A stretch of 10,581 bases of DNA from Bacteroidota bacterium (GTDB lineage: Bacteria > Bacteroidota > Bacteroidia > Flavobacteriales > Weeksellaceae), in contig JAFDZJ010000383.1 of NCBI GenBank assembly GCA_018266965.1, positions 1-10,581 on the forward strand, written 5' to 3'. The translations under genes and the position numbers were made by a program. Under the pieces are notes generated by a model. It searched no databases. It saw only the letters and a list, made by a program, of their open reading frames with translations, and was not told the origin of the DNA. Below, one piece after another: positions 1 to 7,440 of this stretch; positions within the stretch are counted from its first letter, which is position 1; the number at the start of each line of letters is the position of its first letter.

Positions 1-254
1 AAAATATCCTAGCATAGGGTGAAACCCTATGAAAATATATCCTAGCATAGGGTGAAACCCTATGAATGAACGAATGAATAAATGTGTTGAAAATACCACG
101 AAGTGGTAAAATATCCTAGCATAGGGTGAAACCCTATGAAATTGTATTTTAGAATAGGATGAAACCCTATGAATTAATTAATGAATGAAATTGTTGAAAA
201 TACCACGAAGTGGTAAAATGTCATAGCATAGGGTGAAACCCTATGAAATTATTT
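1..254. repeat. 107-bp tandem repeat array with GAA-loop hairpins (2.3 copies, may extend off the left edge)
   Basis: Copy 1 is 1-107, copy 2 is 108-214, and a partial copy 3 runs from 215 to about 254. Hand alignment of copies 1 and 2 gives 12 differences in 107 positions and no gaps. Each unit holds two copies of palindrome A (CATAGGGT, GAA loop, ACCCTATG) and one of palindrome B (TACCAC, GAA loop, GTGGTA). A lies at 13-31, 46-64, 120-138, 153-171 (degenerate) and 227-245. B lies at 94-108 and 201-215. TAG directly precedes every A copy. The differences cluster in the second A copy and in a GAAT/TAAT-rich spacer (about 64-84 and 171-191); the first A copy and B are unchanged between units. 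All three plus-strand frames hit stops inside or just before the first palindrome, so the array is non-coding on that strand. No T-tract follows the hairpins, so they do not look like intrinsic terminators. The resemblance to REP/BIME elements is an inference. Positions 255-327 show nothing firm beyond the AT-rich leader of the next gene. Confidence 0.9.
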
Positions 255-327
255 ATGACGGTTTCAGAATCCATTTGGTAATATCAATTTATAATGGAAA
301 AAAACTATTTGCACAAAAAAATAAGAA

Positions 328-1299
328 ATGAAGTTTCGAACAGAGGTTGAAATAAGAAATTCAGAAATAAAAATTGAGAAATCTGATAAGATATTCTCCA
401 TCGGATCCTGTTTTGCAACAGAAATTCATCAAATTTTATCCAATGGACAAATCCAATCCCTCAACAATCCATTCGGTACAATTTTTAATCCATATTCCAT
501 ACGGAATGAGTTTGAGTTTTTGAGCTTCAAAAAAAAATTTGATGAAAAAGATATTATTTCTTATAAAGATAAATTTATTTCATTAGATCATCATAGCTCT
601 TTTGATGGACAAAATTTGGAAGCGGTCTTGTCTAAAATCAATAATAATATTGTTGATGCAAATTTGTTTTTGAAAGAAAGTAAATGGGTAATAATCACTT
701 TTGGCACTTCCTATATATATGAATTTCTGCCGAAACAGAAATTAGTTGCCAATTGCCATAAGATTCCAGGAAAATTTTTTAACAAAAGACTCCTTACTTC
801 CAATGAAATACAACAATCTATCTTGGAAACTATACAAATCATAAATGAATTTTGTCCTTCCGACATTCAGATATTATTTACAGTTTCACCAGTTAGACAT
901 TCCAAAGACGGTTGGACGGAAAACAATATTAGCAAATCCTTACTTATATCTAACCTTTATGAGGTTATAAAAAACGAACAAAATTGCCATTATTTACCAG
1001 TTTACGAAATTATGATGGACGAACTAAGAGATTATAGATTTTATAAAGAGGATATGTTGCACCCCAATCAACAAGCTGTCAATTTTATTTTTGATAAATT
1101 CAAAAATGCGTATTTTTTTGATGACTGTATTGATTTTGTTCAGGAAAATTTTAAAATTTTAAAATCACAAGAACACCAATCACATGACAAAAATAGTATA
1201 GTTCATCAAGAATTTTTAGCCCATATTGAACAAAAAATACGCAGCCAACAACAAAAAGTTACACACCCTATTTTCCAAAGTGTAAAACAAAATAGTTGA
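328..1299 (+). CDS. GSCFA-domain protein, SGNH-hydrolase-like
   Basis: The 323-residue product carries the family's namesake motif GSCFA at residues 26-30. Other conserved-looking blocks are DHHSSF at 87-92, a TFGT strand at 124-127, NCHK at 142-145, SPVRH at 187-191 and DMLHPN at 242-247. The Ser of GSC together with the late D-x-x-H (D242, H245) resembles blocks I and V of SGNH/GDSL esterases, so a hydrolase or acyl-esterase activity is plausible. The substrate is unknown. No signal peptide or membrane segment is visible, so a cytoplasmic location is inferred. The length is about normal for Bacteroidetes members. The start is the ATG at 328, after an A-rich leader without a Shine-Dalgarno sequence. 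The TATTTG at 306-311 is only a weak promoter candidate. The gene lies 76 bp before tatD on the same strand, with the hairpin array directly upstream. Family membership is confident; the biochemical role is not. Confidence 0.85.
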   Translation: MKFRTEVEIRNSEIKIEKSDKIFSIGSCFATEIHQILSNGQIQSLNNPFGTIFNPYSIRNEFEFLSFKKKFDEKDIISYKDKFISLDHHSSFDGQNLEAVLSKINNNIVDANLFLKESKWVIITFGTSYIYEFLPKQKLVANCHKIPGKFFNKRLLTSNEIQQSILETIQIINEFCPSDIQILFTVSPVRHSKDGWTENNISKSLLISNLYEVIKNEQNCHYLPVYEIMMDELRDYRFYKEDMLHPNQQAVNFIFDKFKNAYFFDDCIDFVQENFKILKSQEHQSHDKNSIVHQEFLAHIEQKIRSQQQKVTHPIFQSVKQNS

Positions 1300-1314
1300 A
1301 TTTTTGAAACTAAC

Positions 1315-1367
1315 ATCACCCCATCACCTCATCACCTCATAACCCCATCACCCCATCACTTCATAAC
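1315..1367. repeat. 8-bp tandem repeat tract (consensus ATCACCYC) before tatD
   Basis: Six consecutive 8-mers start at 1315, 1323, 1331, 1339, 1347 and 1355, followed by a partial seventh at 1363-1367. They read ATCACCCC, ATCACCTC, ATCACCTC, ATAACCCC, ATCACCCC and ATCACTTC. The plus strand of the tract has no G at all. It fills most of the gap between the GSCFA stop (1299) and the tatD ATG (1376), ending nine bases before that ATG. Slippage would change the spacing or leader length, not a reading frame. No hairpin is evident in it. Confidence 0.9.
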
Positions 1368-1375
1368 ATAAAAAA

Positions 1376-2143
1376 ATGATAGACACCCACACTCATTTGT
1401 ATTCCGAAGAATTCAATCAAGACAGAGAGGAAGCAATTTCTAGAGCAATAGAAAAAAAAGTTACTCGTTTTTTTTTACCAGCAATAGATTCAGATACCCA
1501 TGAAAATATGTTGGCTTTAGAGAAAAAATATCCAGAGAAAATCCATGCAATGATGGGGTTACATCCTTGTAGTGTTAAACCAGATACTTGGAAAAAAGAG
1601 TTGGAAATTGTCGAAAAATATTTAGATAAAAGATTATTTTGTGCTATCGGAGAAATTGGGATTGATTTGTATTGGGATCAATCTACTTTGGATATACAAA
1701 TAAAAGCTTTTGAGTGGCAAATAGACCAAGCGATATAAAGGGATTTGCCAATTGTAATCCATAGTAGAGAAAGTTTTAATGAAATATTTGAAGTTTTGGA
1801 AAGGAAAAATCATCCTAAACTTCGTGGGATTTTTCATTGTTTTTCTGGTGATTTGCATCAGGCAAAACAAGCAATCGATTTGGGATTTCTATTGGGTATT
1901 GGAGGTGTTGTTACATTTAAAAATGGGAAAATAGATCAGTTTTTAAAAGAAATACCATTGGAAAAATTAGTATTAGAAACCGATTCTCCCTATTTGGCAC
2001 CGGTTCCATTTCGGGGTAAAAGAAATGAAAGTAGTTATTTGGAATTGATAGTCGGAAAATTGGTGGATATCTATGGAGTTGATTTTTCTACAATCGATAG
2101 GATTACTACTGAAAATGCAAAGGAACTTTTCGGGGTTAATTAA
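1376..2143 (+). pseudogene. tatD: TatD-family metal-dependent DNase, interrupted by an in-frame TAA at codon 121
   Basis: Read through the TAA at 1736-1738, the frame encodes 255 codons, the normal length of a TatD nuclease. TatD enzymes are cytoplasmic TIM-barrel metallohydrolases with 3'-5' exonuclease or DNase activity. Their usual metal ligands are all recognisable: H5 and H7 in the N-terminal THTH, E93 in GEIGID, H129 in IHSR, H154 in FHCFSG and D203 in TDSP. The stop falls between E93 and H129, so neither half has a full metal site. The frame is the same on both sides, so this is a substitution and not a frameshift. TAA is one base from AAA, CAA or GAA, and Lys, Gln or Glu would all suit this helix end. 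The downstream half has no ATG; its only early start option is a TTG at 1745. It is probably a recent pseudogene, but a sequencing error cannot be excluded. It converges on porV. Confidence 0.88.
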
Positions 2144-2144
2144 A

Positions 2145-2179
2145 AAAAAAGGTTTTCATATAAATTGAAAACCTTTTTT
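2145..2179. terminator. bidirectional intrinsic terminator between tatD and porV
   Basis: An 8-bp stem GGTTTTCA (2151-2158) pairs with TGAAAACC (2166-2173) around a 7-base loop. It is extended by a run of A on the left (2145-2150) and T on the right (2174-2179). The A-run and T-run give a U-tract in whichever direction the hairpin is transcribed. It lies just after the tatD stop and 25 bases from the porV stop, so it can serve both convergent genes. Confidence 0.9.
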
Positions 2180-2203
2180 AGTATTTTAAAATTTAAAAAA
2201 ATA

Positions 2204-3352
2204 TTATCTATCCGCATTGGAAGTTTCGTCGCCGATATTCCAAGTAAGTCCGAACCTTAATGTGTTGTCCAAAGCCGAATTGATTTTTGATGTATTGATA
2301 AGGTAAGAAACATCTAATGCAAAAGATTGATATTTGATACCAATACCTGCGGTAGCAAATTGTCTTGCACCTTGTTCTTCGCTTTCGTGGAAATACCCTG
2401 TTCTTACAGCAAACATATTATCGTAGGAATATTCCAATGCACCACTGTACATAAGGCTATTTTTATTTTTGAAAGATTTTCCTATTCCCTCCATTACTCC
2501 CACATTTGGTATATCATAGATAGGTTGGTTGTTGATAGGATTGACACCAGAAACTTCAGGTCCAGGAACCAATAATTTTGATGCTTCTGCTGATACACTT
2601 ATTTTGTTGAGGTCGTCAATAAATACTTCGTATCCCAAACCTAATCTAGCCATTGTAGGCAGGTAAGATCTAGAATTTTCATCTCCAGTATAGTCCAATC
2701 TAGGACCAAGGTTAGAAATTACATATCCTGCATTTATTCGGTTTTCCATATTTCCAAAACCATTAAATCTAGGAGAGGTGTAATATCCAGAGACATCTAC
2801 TGCAAAAGTATTTGCTGGTTTCAGAGTTGTATCGGTGTTGAAGCCACCCGCTAAATCCGAGCGAACAAATCTACCGGTAACTGCCATGGAGTAGGAGTCG
2901 GATAATTTCAATCCATAAGCAACATCTATTGCAAATTCATTGGGTTTGGCAATACCTTCTTGTACCACTTCTGTACCGACAATTCTAGTTAAATCTACCT
3001 GTCCCATGTTGAAATAATAGACACTGGCAGAGATTGTGGATCTTTCTTCTTCTCCTAAAAACTTATGATAAGCACCATATACCAAAAAAGTATCATTGGT
3101 AAGTTTGCTCATATAAGGGGTATAAGTAAATCCTACAGCGGAATTACTTCTACTGAAAGGATATTTTGCAGCGTTCCAAAATTGTGAAAAAGCATCAGGA
3201 GAAGTTACTACCCCTTGATCTCCCATACCACCAGATCTAGCATCTGGAGCTATTCGAAGAAATGGTGCACCTGTAAGAACTGGTCCTTGTGCTAATGCCA
3301 ATGTACCAAAACTAATCCCTAAGCCTATCAATAATTTATTAGTAAGATTCAT
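2204..3352 (-). CDS. porV: T9SS outer-membrane protein PorV (LptO), cargo shuttle
   Basis: PorV is a FadL-like outer-membrane beta-barrel. It collects T9SS cargo from the translocon and presents it to the PorU sortase in the attachment complex at the cell surface. From the ATG at 3352 the product is 382 residues, with a signal peptide at residues 1-21 (hydrophobic LLIGLGISFGTLALA, then QG). The block just after it, FLRIAPDARSGGMGDQG, is the conserved PorV N-terminus. It is followed by NAAKYPF and alternating amphipathic strands typical of a barrel, ending near FGLTWNIG. A longer version from a TTG at 3373 would add seven residues, but that TTG lies in a promoter-like motif and the signal peptide fits the ATG better. 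The gene follows porU by 43 bp on the same strand, so co-transcription is likely. Remembered similarity to Chryseobacterium PorV is high. Confidence 0.95.
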   Translation of the reverse strand: MNLTNKLLIGLGISFGTLALAQGPVLTGAPFLRIAPDARSGGMGDQGVVTSPDAFSQFWNAAKYPFSRSNSAVGFTYTPYMSKLTNDTFLVYGAYHKFLGEEERSTISASVYYFNMGQVDLTRIVGTEVVQEGIAKPNEFAIDVAYGLKLSDSYSMAVTGRFVRSDLAGGFNTDTTLKPANTFAVDVSGYYTSPRFNGFGNMENRINAGYVISNLGPRLDYTGDENSRSYLPTMARLGLGYEVFIDDLNKISVSAEASKLLVPGPEVSGVNPINNQPIYDIPNVGVMEGIGKSFKNKNSLMYSGALEYSYDNMFAVRTGYFHESEEQGARQFATAGIGIKYQSFALDVSYLINTSKINSALDNTLRFGLTWNIGDETSNADR

Positions 3353-3370
3353 ATAGTTATTTTTATTTTC

Positions 3371-3378
3371 CAAATATA
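3371..3378 (-). promoter_or_regulatory. candidate -7 box (TAnnTTTG) before porV
   Basis: On the minus strand the sequence reads TATATTTG, an exact match to the Bacteroidetes -7 consensus TAnnTTTG, 18 bases before the porV ATG. It sits in the 43-bp gap after the porU stop. No TTG is visible at the expected -33 distance, so it may be a weak internal promoter or chance in AT-rich DNA. Confidence 0.35.
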
Positions 3379-3395
3379 AGATAATTATTTTAATT

Positions 3396-6300
3396 TTATT
3401 TTAGTAATACCATTTTTTCTATTGCAGTGGCAGAACCCTTGCATTTTTCTTGGTTTTGGCTTTTCGCAAATATCTTAAAAATATAAGTTCCTTTTGCGAC
3501 AACATCTCCAAAATCATCTCTTCCGTCCCATTCTATTGCCTGTCTTGGTGTACGAAATCCTTGTAAAAAAGGTTCGGACATTACTACCTGCGAAATTGTT
3601 TTTACCAATTTACCGGTAATGGTATAGATTTGCACATTCACATCCAATATATCATCACAATTGTGTTCGAACTGTATATAAGTTTTATCAGTAAATGGAT
3701 TTGGCCAATTCAGTGGTCGATTAATAATTAGCTGTTGGTTGGTTTCATCTTTTACTATAAACTTTAACGACTCGGTTGTTGAATTATTGTTGATGTCCCA
3801 AACTTTAAATGTTAAAGTGTGTTCGCCAGGAGATAAATTCCTAAAAGGATAGGTAACATTTCCTTTTTGGTATTCAGCCAAATTGGGAGCCAAACAACCA
3901 TTTCCTTCTCCTGGTGAATAATAATCATTCAAAACAATTGTGTTCACAATGTTGCCATCAAGATAGGTGGTAATATCATGACCAATTCCGGCACCAGTGG
4001 AATTGATTCCTGTATCGTCGGTTATACATGCCAACAACATTGGATGTTGATTGGTAATCCCACCATTAGCAAAATTTGTATTATTCATGTATAATTTCAC
4101 TTTCGGAGGTTGGTTGTCATTTACCCCATTAGGATTAATATCTCCAACTTGCACAGCTTGATTATTGAAAACATCAAAACTTTTATTGTCTGCATATCCC
4201 AACATTCTACCAGTTCCAACGGTGTAATTAATATCATTCGGAACATAAAACTCCACAGTGAATTGTCCATTAACAGCAAATCCTGCAGCTTTTACTATTG
4301 CACCGCCTTCCTCGGTATAGTTGAGGATTGGTTGCTGAACCAAAGTATGCTTGTTTAGTCTTTTGTCAAAAATATTAATAACAACTCTTCCGTTAAAACT
4401 TGTGTCTAGTGTGCCATTTGCTTTGTTGATGTGTCCTTTTATTTTCACGAAATCCAATGCTCTTATCAATCCCGGTACAGGAGAGTCTATTTGATCGACC
4501 ACTAATAATCTTTTTGGCCTACTCAATGTCATAGCGGGATCTCCTAGAAAATTTACTTTCATGTGGTTGCTTCCAGGAGCATATACTAAATTGAATTGTT
4601 GTTTAGCGTCCAGATAAGCATTTCCCAATGTGTCAAAATTATCATTGGTAAGTTTGAACAATGATTTGGTAAGATAGTCTGTGAATTTTATTCCATAATC
4701 CACAGCAATTGCCCTGCTGGAAGTAATCATGGTTGTTGCTCCTCCTGTTGGAAGTTTCAAAAATTGTTCGCCAACCGAATTGGAGTCTGGATTGTCCCAA
4801 AGTGTAAATTCGCAAGTGATGGTGGATACTAATGGAAATCTAGAATATATATTGGAATAATTATTTGCGGCTTGTACTTCTTGTGAAGTGAGTACTCTTT
4901 CTTGGGCCCAACCATTAACACCACCGTGTCCAAAATAAAATAGATAAAGACTGTTTCCAATATCATTGGAAATGGCTTGGTTAACTTGTGGATACCTAAT
5001 CCCTCCTGCGGTACTTACAGCTGGGAAAGCATCTAAGTATAGTTTTCTGATATTGTATTCTGGTTTGTCTGTATTTCCTTCAAACACATCTACCAACGCA
5101 TTATTCATCACGGTATGGAAAGGGTCTCCACCATCTGCATCATTGTCCACTACAAAATCCATTTTCATTCGCCATTCTCCAAATGGACTGGATTGTCCTG
5201 CTTTGCTGTTGTAGTAGGCAAGTGTTTTGTCCACCAACAAAGTGGCTTCCGAAACTGTTGCAGCAGGTAATCTGCCTACGGGAATGTTTGGTAACATATT
5301 TCCAAGATAGACTGCATTTTGTATAGTAGTCATTGCTATATAATCATCGGTAATAAAAGAACTAACCAAATTGGTACTTTCCTCGGAAACATAACTGATG
5401 GTTTTGTTGTAATTATTAGGAATTCTGTCTTTGTAATCGCAAGATGCGTCGCCTAATAAAAAAATATATTTCAAAGAGCTAGGTGCTGTATTGAGTCTTG
5501 TTACAAAATCCCTAACACCCGTGATGTCCTTGCTTCCGCTACTGAATTCATTATATATGGTGTTAATATCTACTATTTTGGTAACAAAATTACTTTTGGT
5601 TTGGTGGTATTGAGCTAATCTTTGTGCTTGATTGACCATTTCTGGAGCAGTTATTATTAAATAATCAATATTTTGCAAACTGGACAAATCTTGATTTTCA
5701 ATTTTCCCTAAAAATGTAGGCTGATATGCTGAATCTGCACGGAAAGCAACAAATTCATTATTAAAATCAAAATTATTTGCGATATAACCAAAGTTGAAAT
5801 TCCCTCCTGTGTTTTTATTAACCCTTCTGGTAGCATTGGTAACATCGGCAACATCCCAAACTTGTTCTATTGCATTGGCATTGGAAATGGAAAAACCATA
5901 TTTGTTAAAATCTCCAGTAGGGATAGAGAAATCTCTAAAATTCATTTGGGTCCCGTTGAAGTTAAGATTTTCTTTGTATTGCACCTCTGCATAATCAAAA
6001 TAATAAAGACCATTTGGGTTAGCAGAAATATTCGGATTCATACCTAATGTAATAGTGTTTCCTGAAAAATTAGAAATAATACCATTATATCTTTTTATTT
6101 CATAGTCTTGTCCATTTACAGATGTAGGTTGTATAATAGGGTTTTGAGAATTAATGCTGAATGTAACATTGTTTCCTTGGGACAAATAAGAGGCTACACT
6201 CACCCTGTATCTAATGTCATCTGTTGGTAAGATAGGAGAGTTGGTATTGAAAACGATGTTCCTGTTGGTGGTAAATGGAGTGTTTTCCACCCAAACTCTA

Positions 6301-7274
6301 CCCACTTTCAAAATGTTTTTCTCATCATTGTCCACAAATTGATATGCGTCATAACGAGAAATTAATGTAGATGGAAGAGTTACATCAACTGTTTGCACTC
6401 GCTTTCCGGGACCAATATCAAAATTGATAAAATAATAAGAGAAATCTTCATAAATATTTTTTACATGCTGGGATTTGTCCGTTCTGGTATCCATTCTTTT
6501 TTTACCATTTCCATTGGTAAGGTCATATAGATTGTATCCTTGCGGACCTTGTGCGTAGAAAAGAGCGTAGTCGCCATCGTCCCAAACGCCATCATCTTCG
6601 CCAACTACTTGTATTGCGTCTTCTTGCAAAGCACTATATCGAAGATCTTGGTTGAATTCCGGTAACATAATTCCTCCGTTTCCATAAATTCTGAAATTTT
6701 TAGGATTAATATTGGCTGGGTTGATACCATTGCTAACTAAAAACTGTTTTGTGATTTTGAAAATACCCGAGCGATCAACTTTTATTTTGAAAAATTGTCC
6801 ATTGGCAAGTGGATTATTGGTGGAACCAACTTTATTGGCAGAAGGAGAATTTTGTTTTGGGTCTTCTATTATAGTAAAGGATTTCAGTCTTTGTATTTTT
6901 CCCTGGAACATTCTGAAAGCATTCACATGTATCAAAGCAACTCTAGAGCGGGTTTCTTTGTTGTATATGTAATTAATGTCCGCCTCTTCTTCCTCTGGAA
7001 AAGCATAGGAATTTAAGTCAAAAATATCTTTATTACTAACATTCTCCCAAACGAAATCAGAAATTTTTAAATATTTTTCATTATTTTTTTGTTGGGTATG
7101 AATAATTATATTACTTTGGTCAAATGAAAAATCATAATTCTTTAAGAAAGGAAGATTGAATTTGGTTTCGTTGAATTGTTGCGTTTTAGCTCCCTGCCAA
7201 TCGAGGTTTATCTTTTGGGAAAAGAAAAAAGAAAAGCAAAACAAAGAAGCAAAAACAAGGTGTTTTAATTTCAT
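3396..7274 (-). CDS. porU: T9SS sortase PorU, gingipain-like C25 cysteine peptidase
   Basis: PorU is the cell-surface transpeptidase/sortase of the type IX secretion system. It removes the C-terminal signal domain of secreted proteins and couples some of them to lipopolysaccharide, working in a complex with PorV. The product is 1292 residues, at the long end for the family. It starts with a signal peptide (about residues 1-19, Phe-rich, then QKI). An N-terminal beta-rich region precedes a peptidase C25 domain at about 530-915. The catalytic pair is recognisable as H783 in YFGHGGVNGW and C821 in TITCEFTLWDNP, and FLGDPAM marks the end of the domain. Ig-like strands follow. The C-terminal part (about 1185-1292) has WPNPF, YTITGKLVK and WDGRDDFGD, a FlgD/CTD-like fold. 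PorU is known to keep its own CTD. The start is the ATG at 7274. The gene is divergent from gldJ and upstream of porV. The reading frame is intact. Confidence 0.95.
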   Translation of the reverse strand: MKLKHLVFASLFCFSFFFSQKINLDWQGAKTQQFNETKFNLPFLKNYDFSFDQSNIIIHTQQKNNEKYLKISDFVWENVSNKDIFDLNSYAFPEEEEADINYIYNKETRSRVALIHVNAFRMFQGKIQRLKSFTIIEDPKQNSPSANKVGSTNNPLANGQFFKIKVDRSGIFKITKQFLVSNGINPANINPKNFRIYGNGGIMLPEFNQDLRYSALQEDAIQVVGEDDGVWDDGDYALFYAQGPQGYNLYDLTNGNGKKRMDTRTDKSQHVKNIYEDFSYYFINFDIGPGKRVQTVDVTLPSTLISRYDAYQFVDNDEKNILKVGRVWVENTPFTTNRNIVFNTNSPILPTDDIRYRVSVASYLSQGNNVTFSINSQNPIIQPTSVNGQDYEIKRYNGIISNFSGNTITLGMNPNISANPNGLYYFDYAEVQYKENLNFNGTQMNFRDFSIPTGDFNKYGFSISNANAIEQVWDVADVTNATRRVNKNTGGNFNFGYIANNFDFNNEFVAFRADSAYQPTFLGKIENQDLSSLQNIDYLIITAPEMVNQAQRLAQYHQTKSNFVTKIVDINTIYNEFSSGSKDITGVRDFVTRLNTAPSSLKYIFLLGDASCDYKDRIPNNYNKTISYVSEESTNLVSSFITDDYIAMTTIQNAVYLGNMLPNIPVGRLPAATVSEATLLVDKTLAYYNSKAGQSSPFGEWRMKMDFVVDNDADGGDPFHTVMNNALVDVFEGNTDKPEYNIRKLYLDAFPAVSTAGGIRYPQVNQAISNDIGNSLYLFYFGHGGVNGWAQERVLTSQEVQAANNYSNIYSRFPLVSTITCEFTLWDNPDSNSVGEQFLKLPTGGATTMITSSRAIAVDYGIKFTDYLTKSLFKLTNDNFDTLGNAYLDAKQQFNLVYAPGSNHMKVNFLGDPAMTLSRPKRLLVVDQIDSPVPGLIRALDFVKIKGHINKANGTLDTSFNGRVVINIFDKRLNKHTLVQQPILNYTEEGGAIVKAAGFAVNGQFTVEFYVPNDINYTVGTGRMLGYADNKSFDVFNNQAVQVGDINPNGVNDNQPPKVKLYMNNTNFANGGITNQHPMLLACITDDTGINSTGAGIGHDITTYLDGNIVNTIVLNDYYSPGEGNGCLAPNLAEYQKGNVTYPFRNLSPGEHTLTFKVWDINNNSTTESLKFIVKDETNQQLIINRPLNWPNPFTDKTYIQFEHNCDDILDVNVQIYTITGKLVKTISQVVMSEPFLQGFRTPRQAIEWDGRDDFGDVVAKGTYIFKIFAKSQNQEKCKGSATAIEKMVLLK

Positions 7275-7280
7275 AATAAT

Positions 7281-7340
7281 CGTATCAAGTATTTTCGGTT
7301 ACAAAATAAACGAAAATTTTATAATAAATATAATGATACG
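7281..7340. promoter_or_regulatory. nested inverted repeats in the porU-gldJ divergent region
   Basis: The outer pair is CGTATCA (7281-7287) and TGATACG (7334-7340), a perfect 7-bp inverted repeat 46 bases apart. Inside it is a second perfect 7-bp pair, ATTTTCG (7291-7297) and CGAAAAT (7311-7317), with a 13-base loop. The inner pair could fold in the porU leader; the outer arms flank the proposed porU -7 box. It could be an operator or a leader RNA structure. The function is not shown by the sequence. Confidence 0.45.
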
Positions 7341-7357
7341 ATAAAATTAATTTCAAA
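7325..7357 (-). promoter_or_regulatory. candidate promoter for porU-porV
   Basis: Read on the minus strand, TTTG (7357-7354) is followed after 21 bases by TATATTTA (7332-7325), one mismatch from the Bacteroidetes -7 box TAnnTTTG. The spacing fits the family's usual -33/-7 arrangement. Transcription would begin near 7320, giving a leader of about 45 bases that contains the inner inverted repeat. Confidence 0.4.
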
Positions 7358-7392
7358 TTGTTTTAAAAAAAAACAACTCTTTACTTGATTAA

Positions 7393-7422
7393 TTGAATTA
7401 TTTATTTTTTCTTTGTACTTTG
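7393..7422 (+). promoter_or_regulatory. candidate promoter for gldJ
   Basis: A TTG at 7393-7395 lies 20 bases before TACTTTG at 7416-7422, close to the Bacteroidetes TTG / TAnnTTTG pattern (the -7 box is one base short of the consensus). The ATG of gldJ is 18 bases after it, preceded by an A-rich leader with no Shine-Dalgarno sequence. Confidence 0.55.
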
Positions 7423-7440
7423 AAAATATTAATAACGACT

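Noticed and set aside
1..250. Repeat-containing small protein or intrinsic terminators for an upstream gene
   Set aside because: All three plus-strand frames hit stops inside or just before the first palindrome. Part of the minus strand is open but has no start context. No T-tract follows any hairpin.
1..254. CRISPR array
   Set aside because: The repeats are short palindromes in a 107-bp tandem unit; the material between them is itself repeated, so there are no unique spacers, and no cas genes are nearby.
306..311. TATTTG as a -7 promoter box for the GSCFA gene
   Set aside because: It lacks the two-base gap of TAnnTTTG, and the nearest upstream TTTG (274-277) is about 28 bases away, too far for a normal spacer.
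1634..1870. Minus-strand open frame across tatD
   Set aside because: It is antisense to clear TatD coding sequence, with no recognisable protein or start signal.
1376..2143. Alternative genetic code or programmed TAA read-through in tatD
   Set aside because: The other complete genes end normally at TAA, TGA or TAG and have no internal stops, and no read-through context is visible. Mutation or sequencing error is simpler.
7358..7376. Hairpin TTGTTTT/AAAACAA in the gldJ upstream region
   Set aside because: It is almost entirely an A/T homopolymer pairing with one G-C pair, expected by chance in this AT-rich gap.
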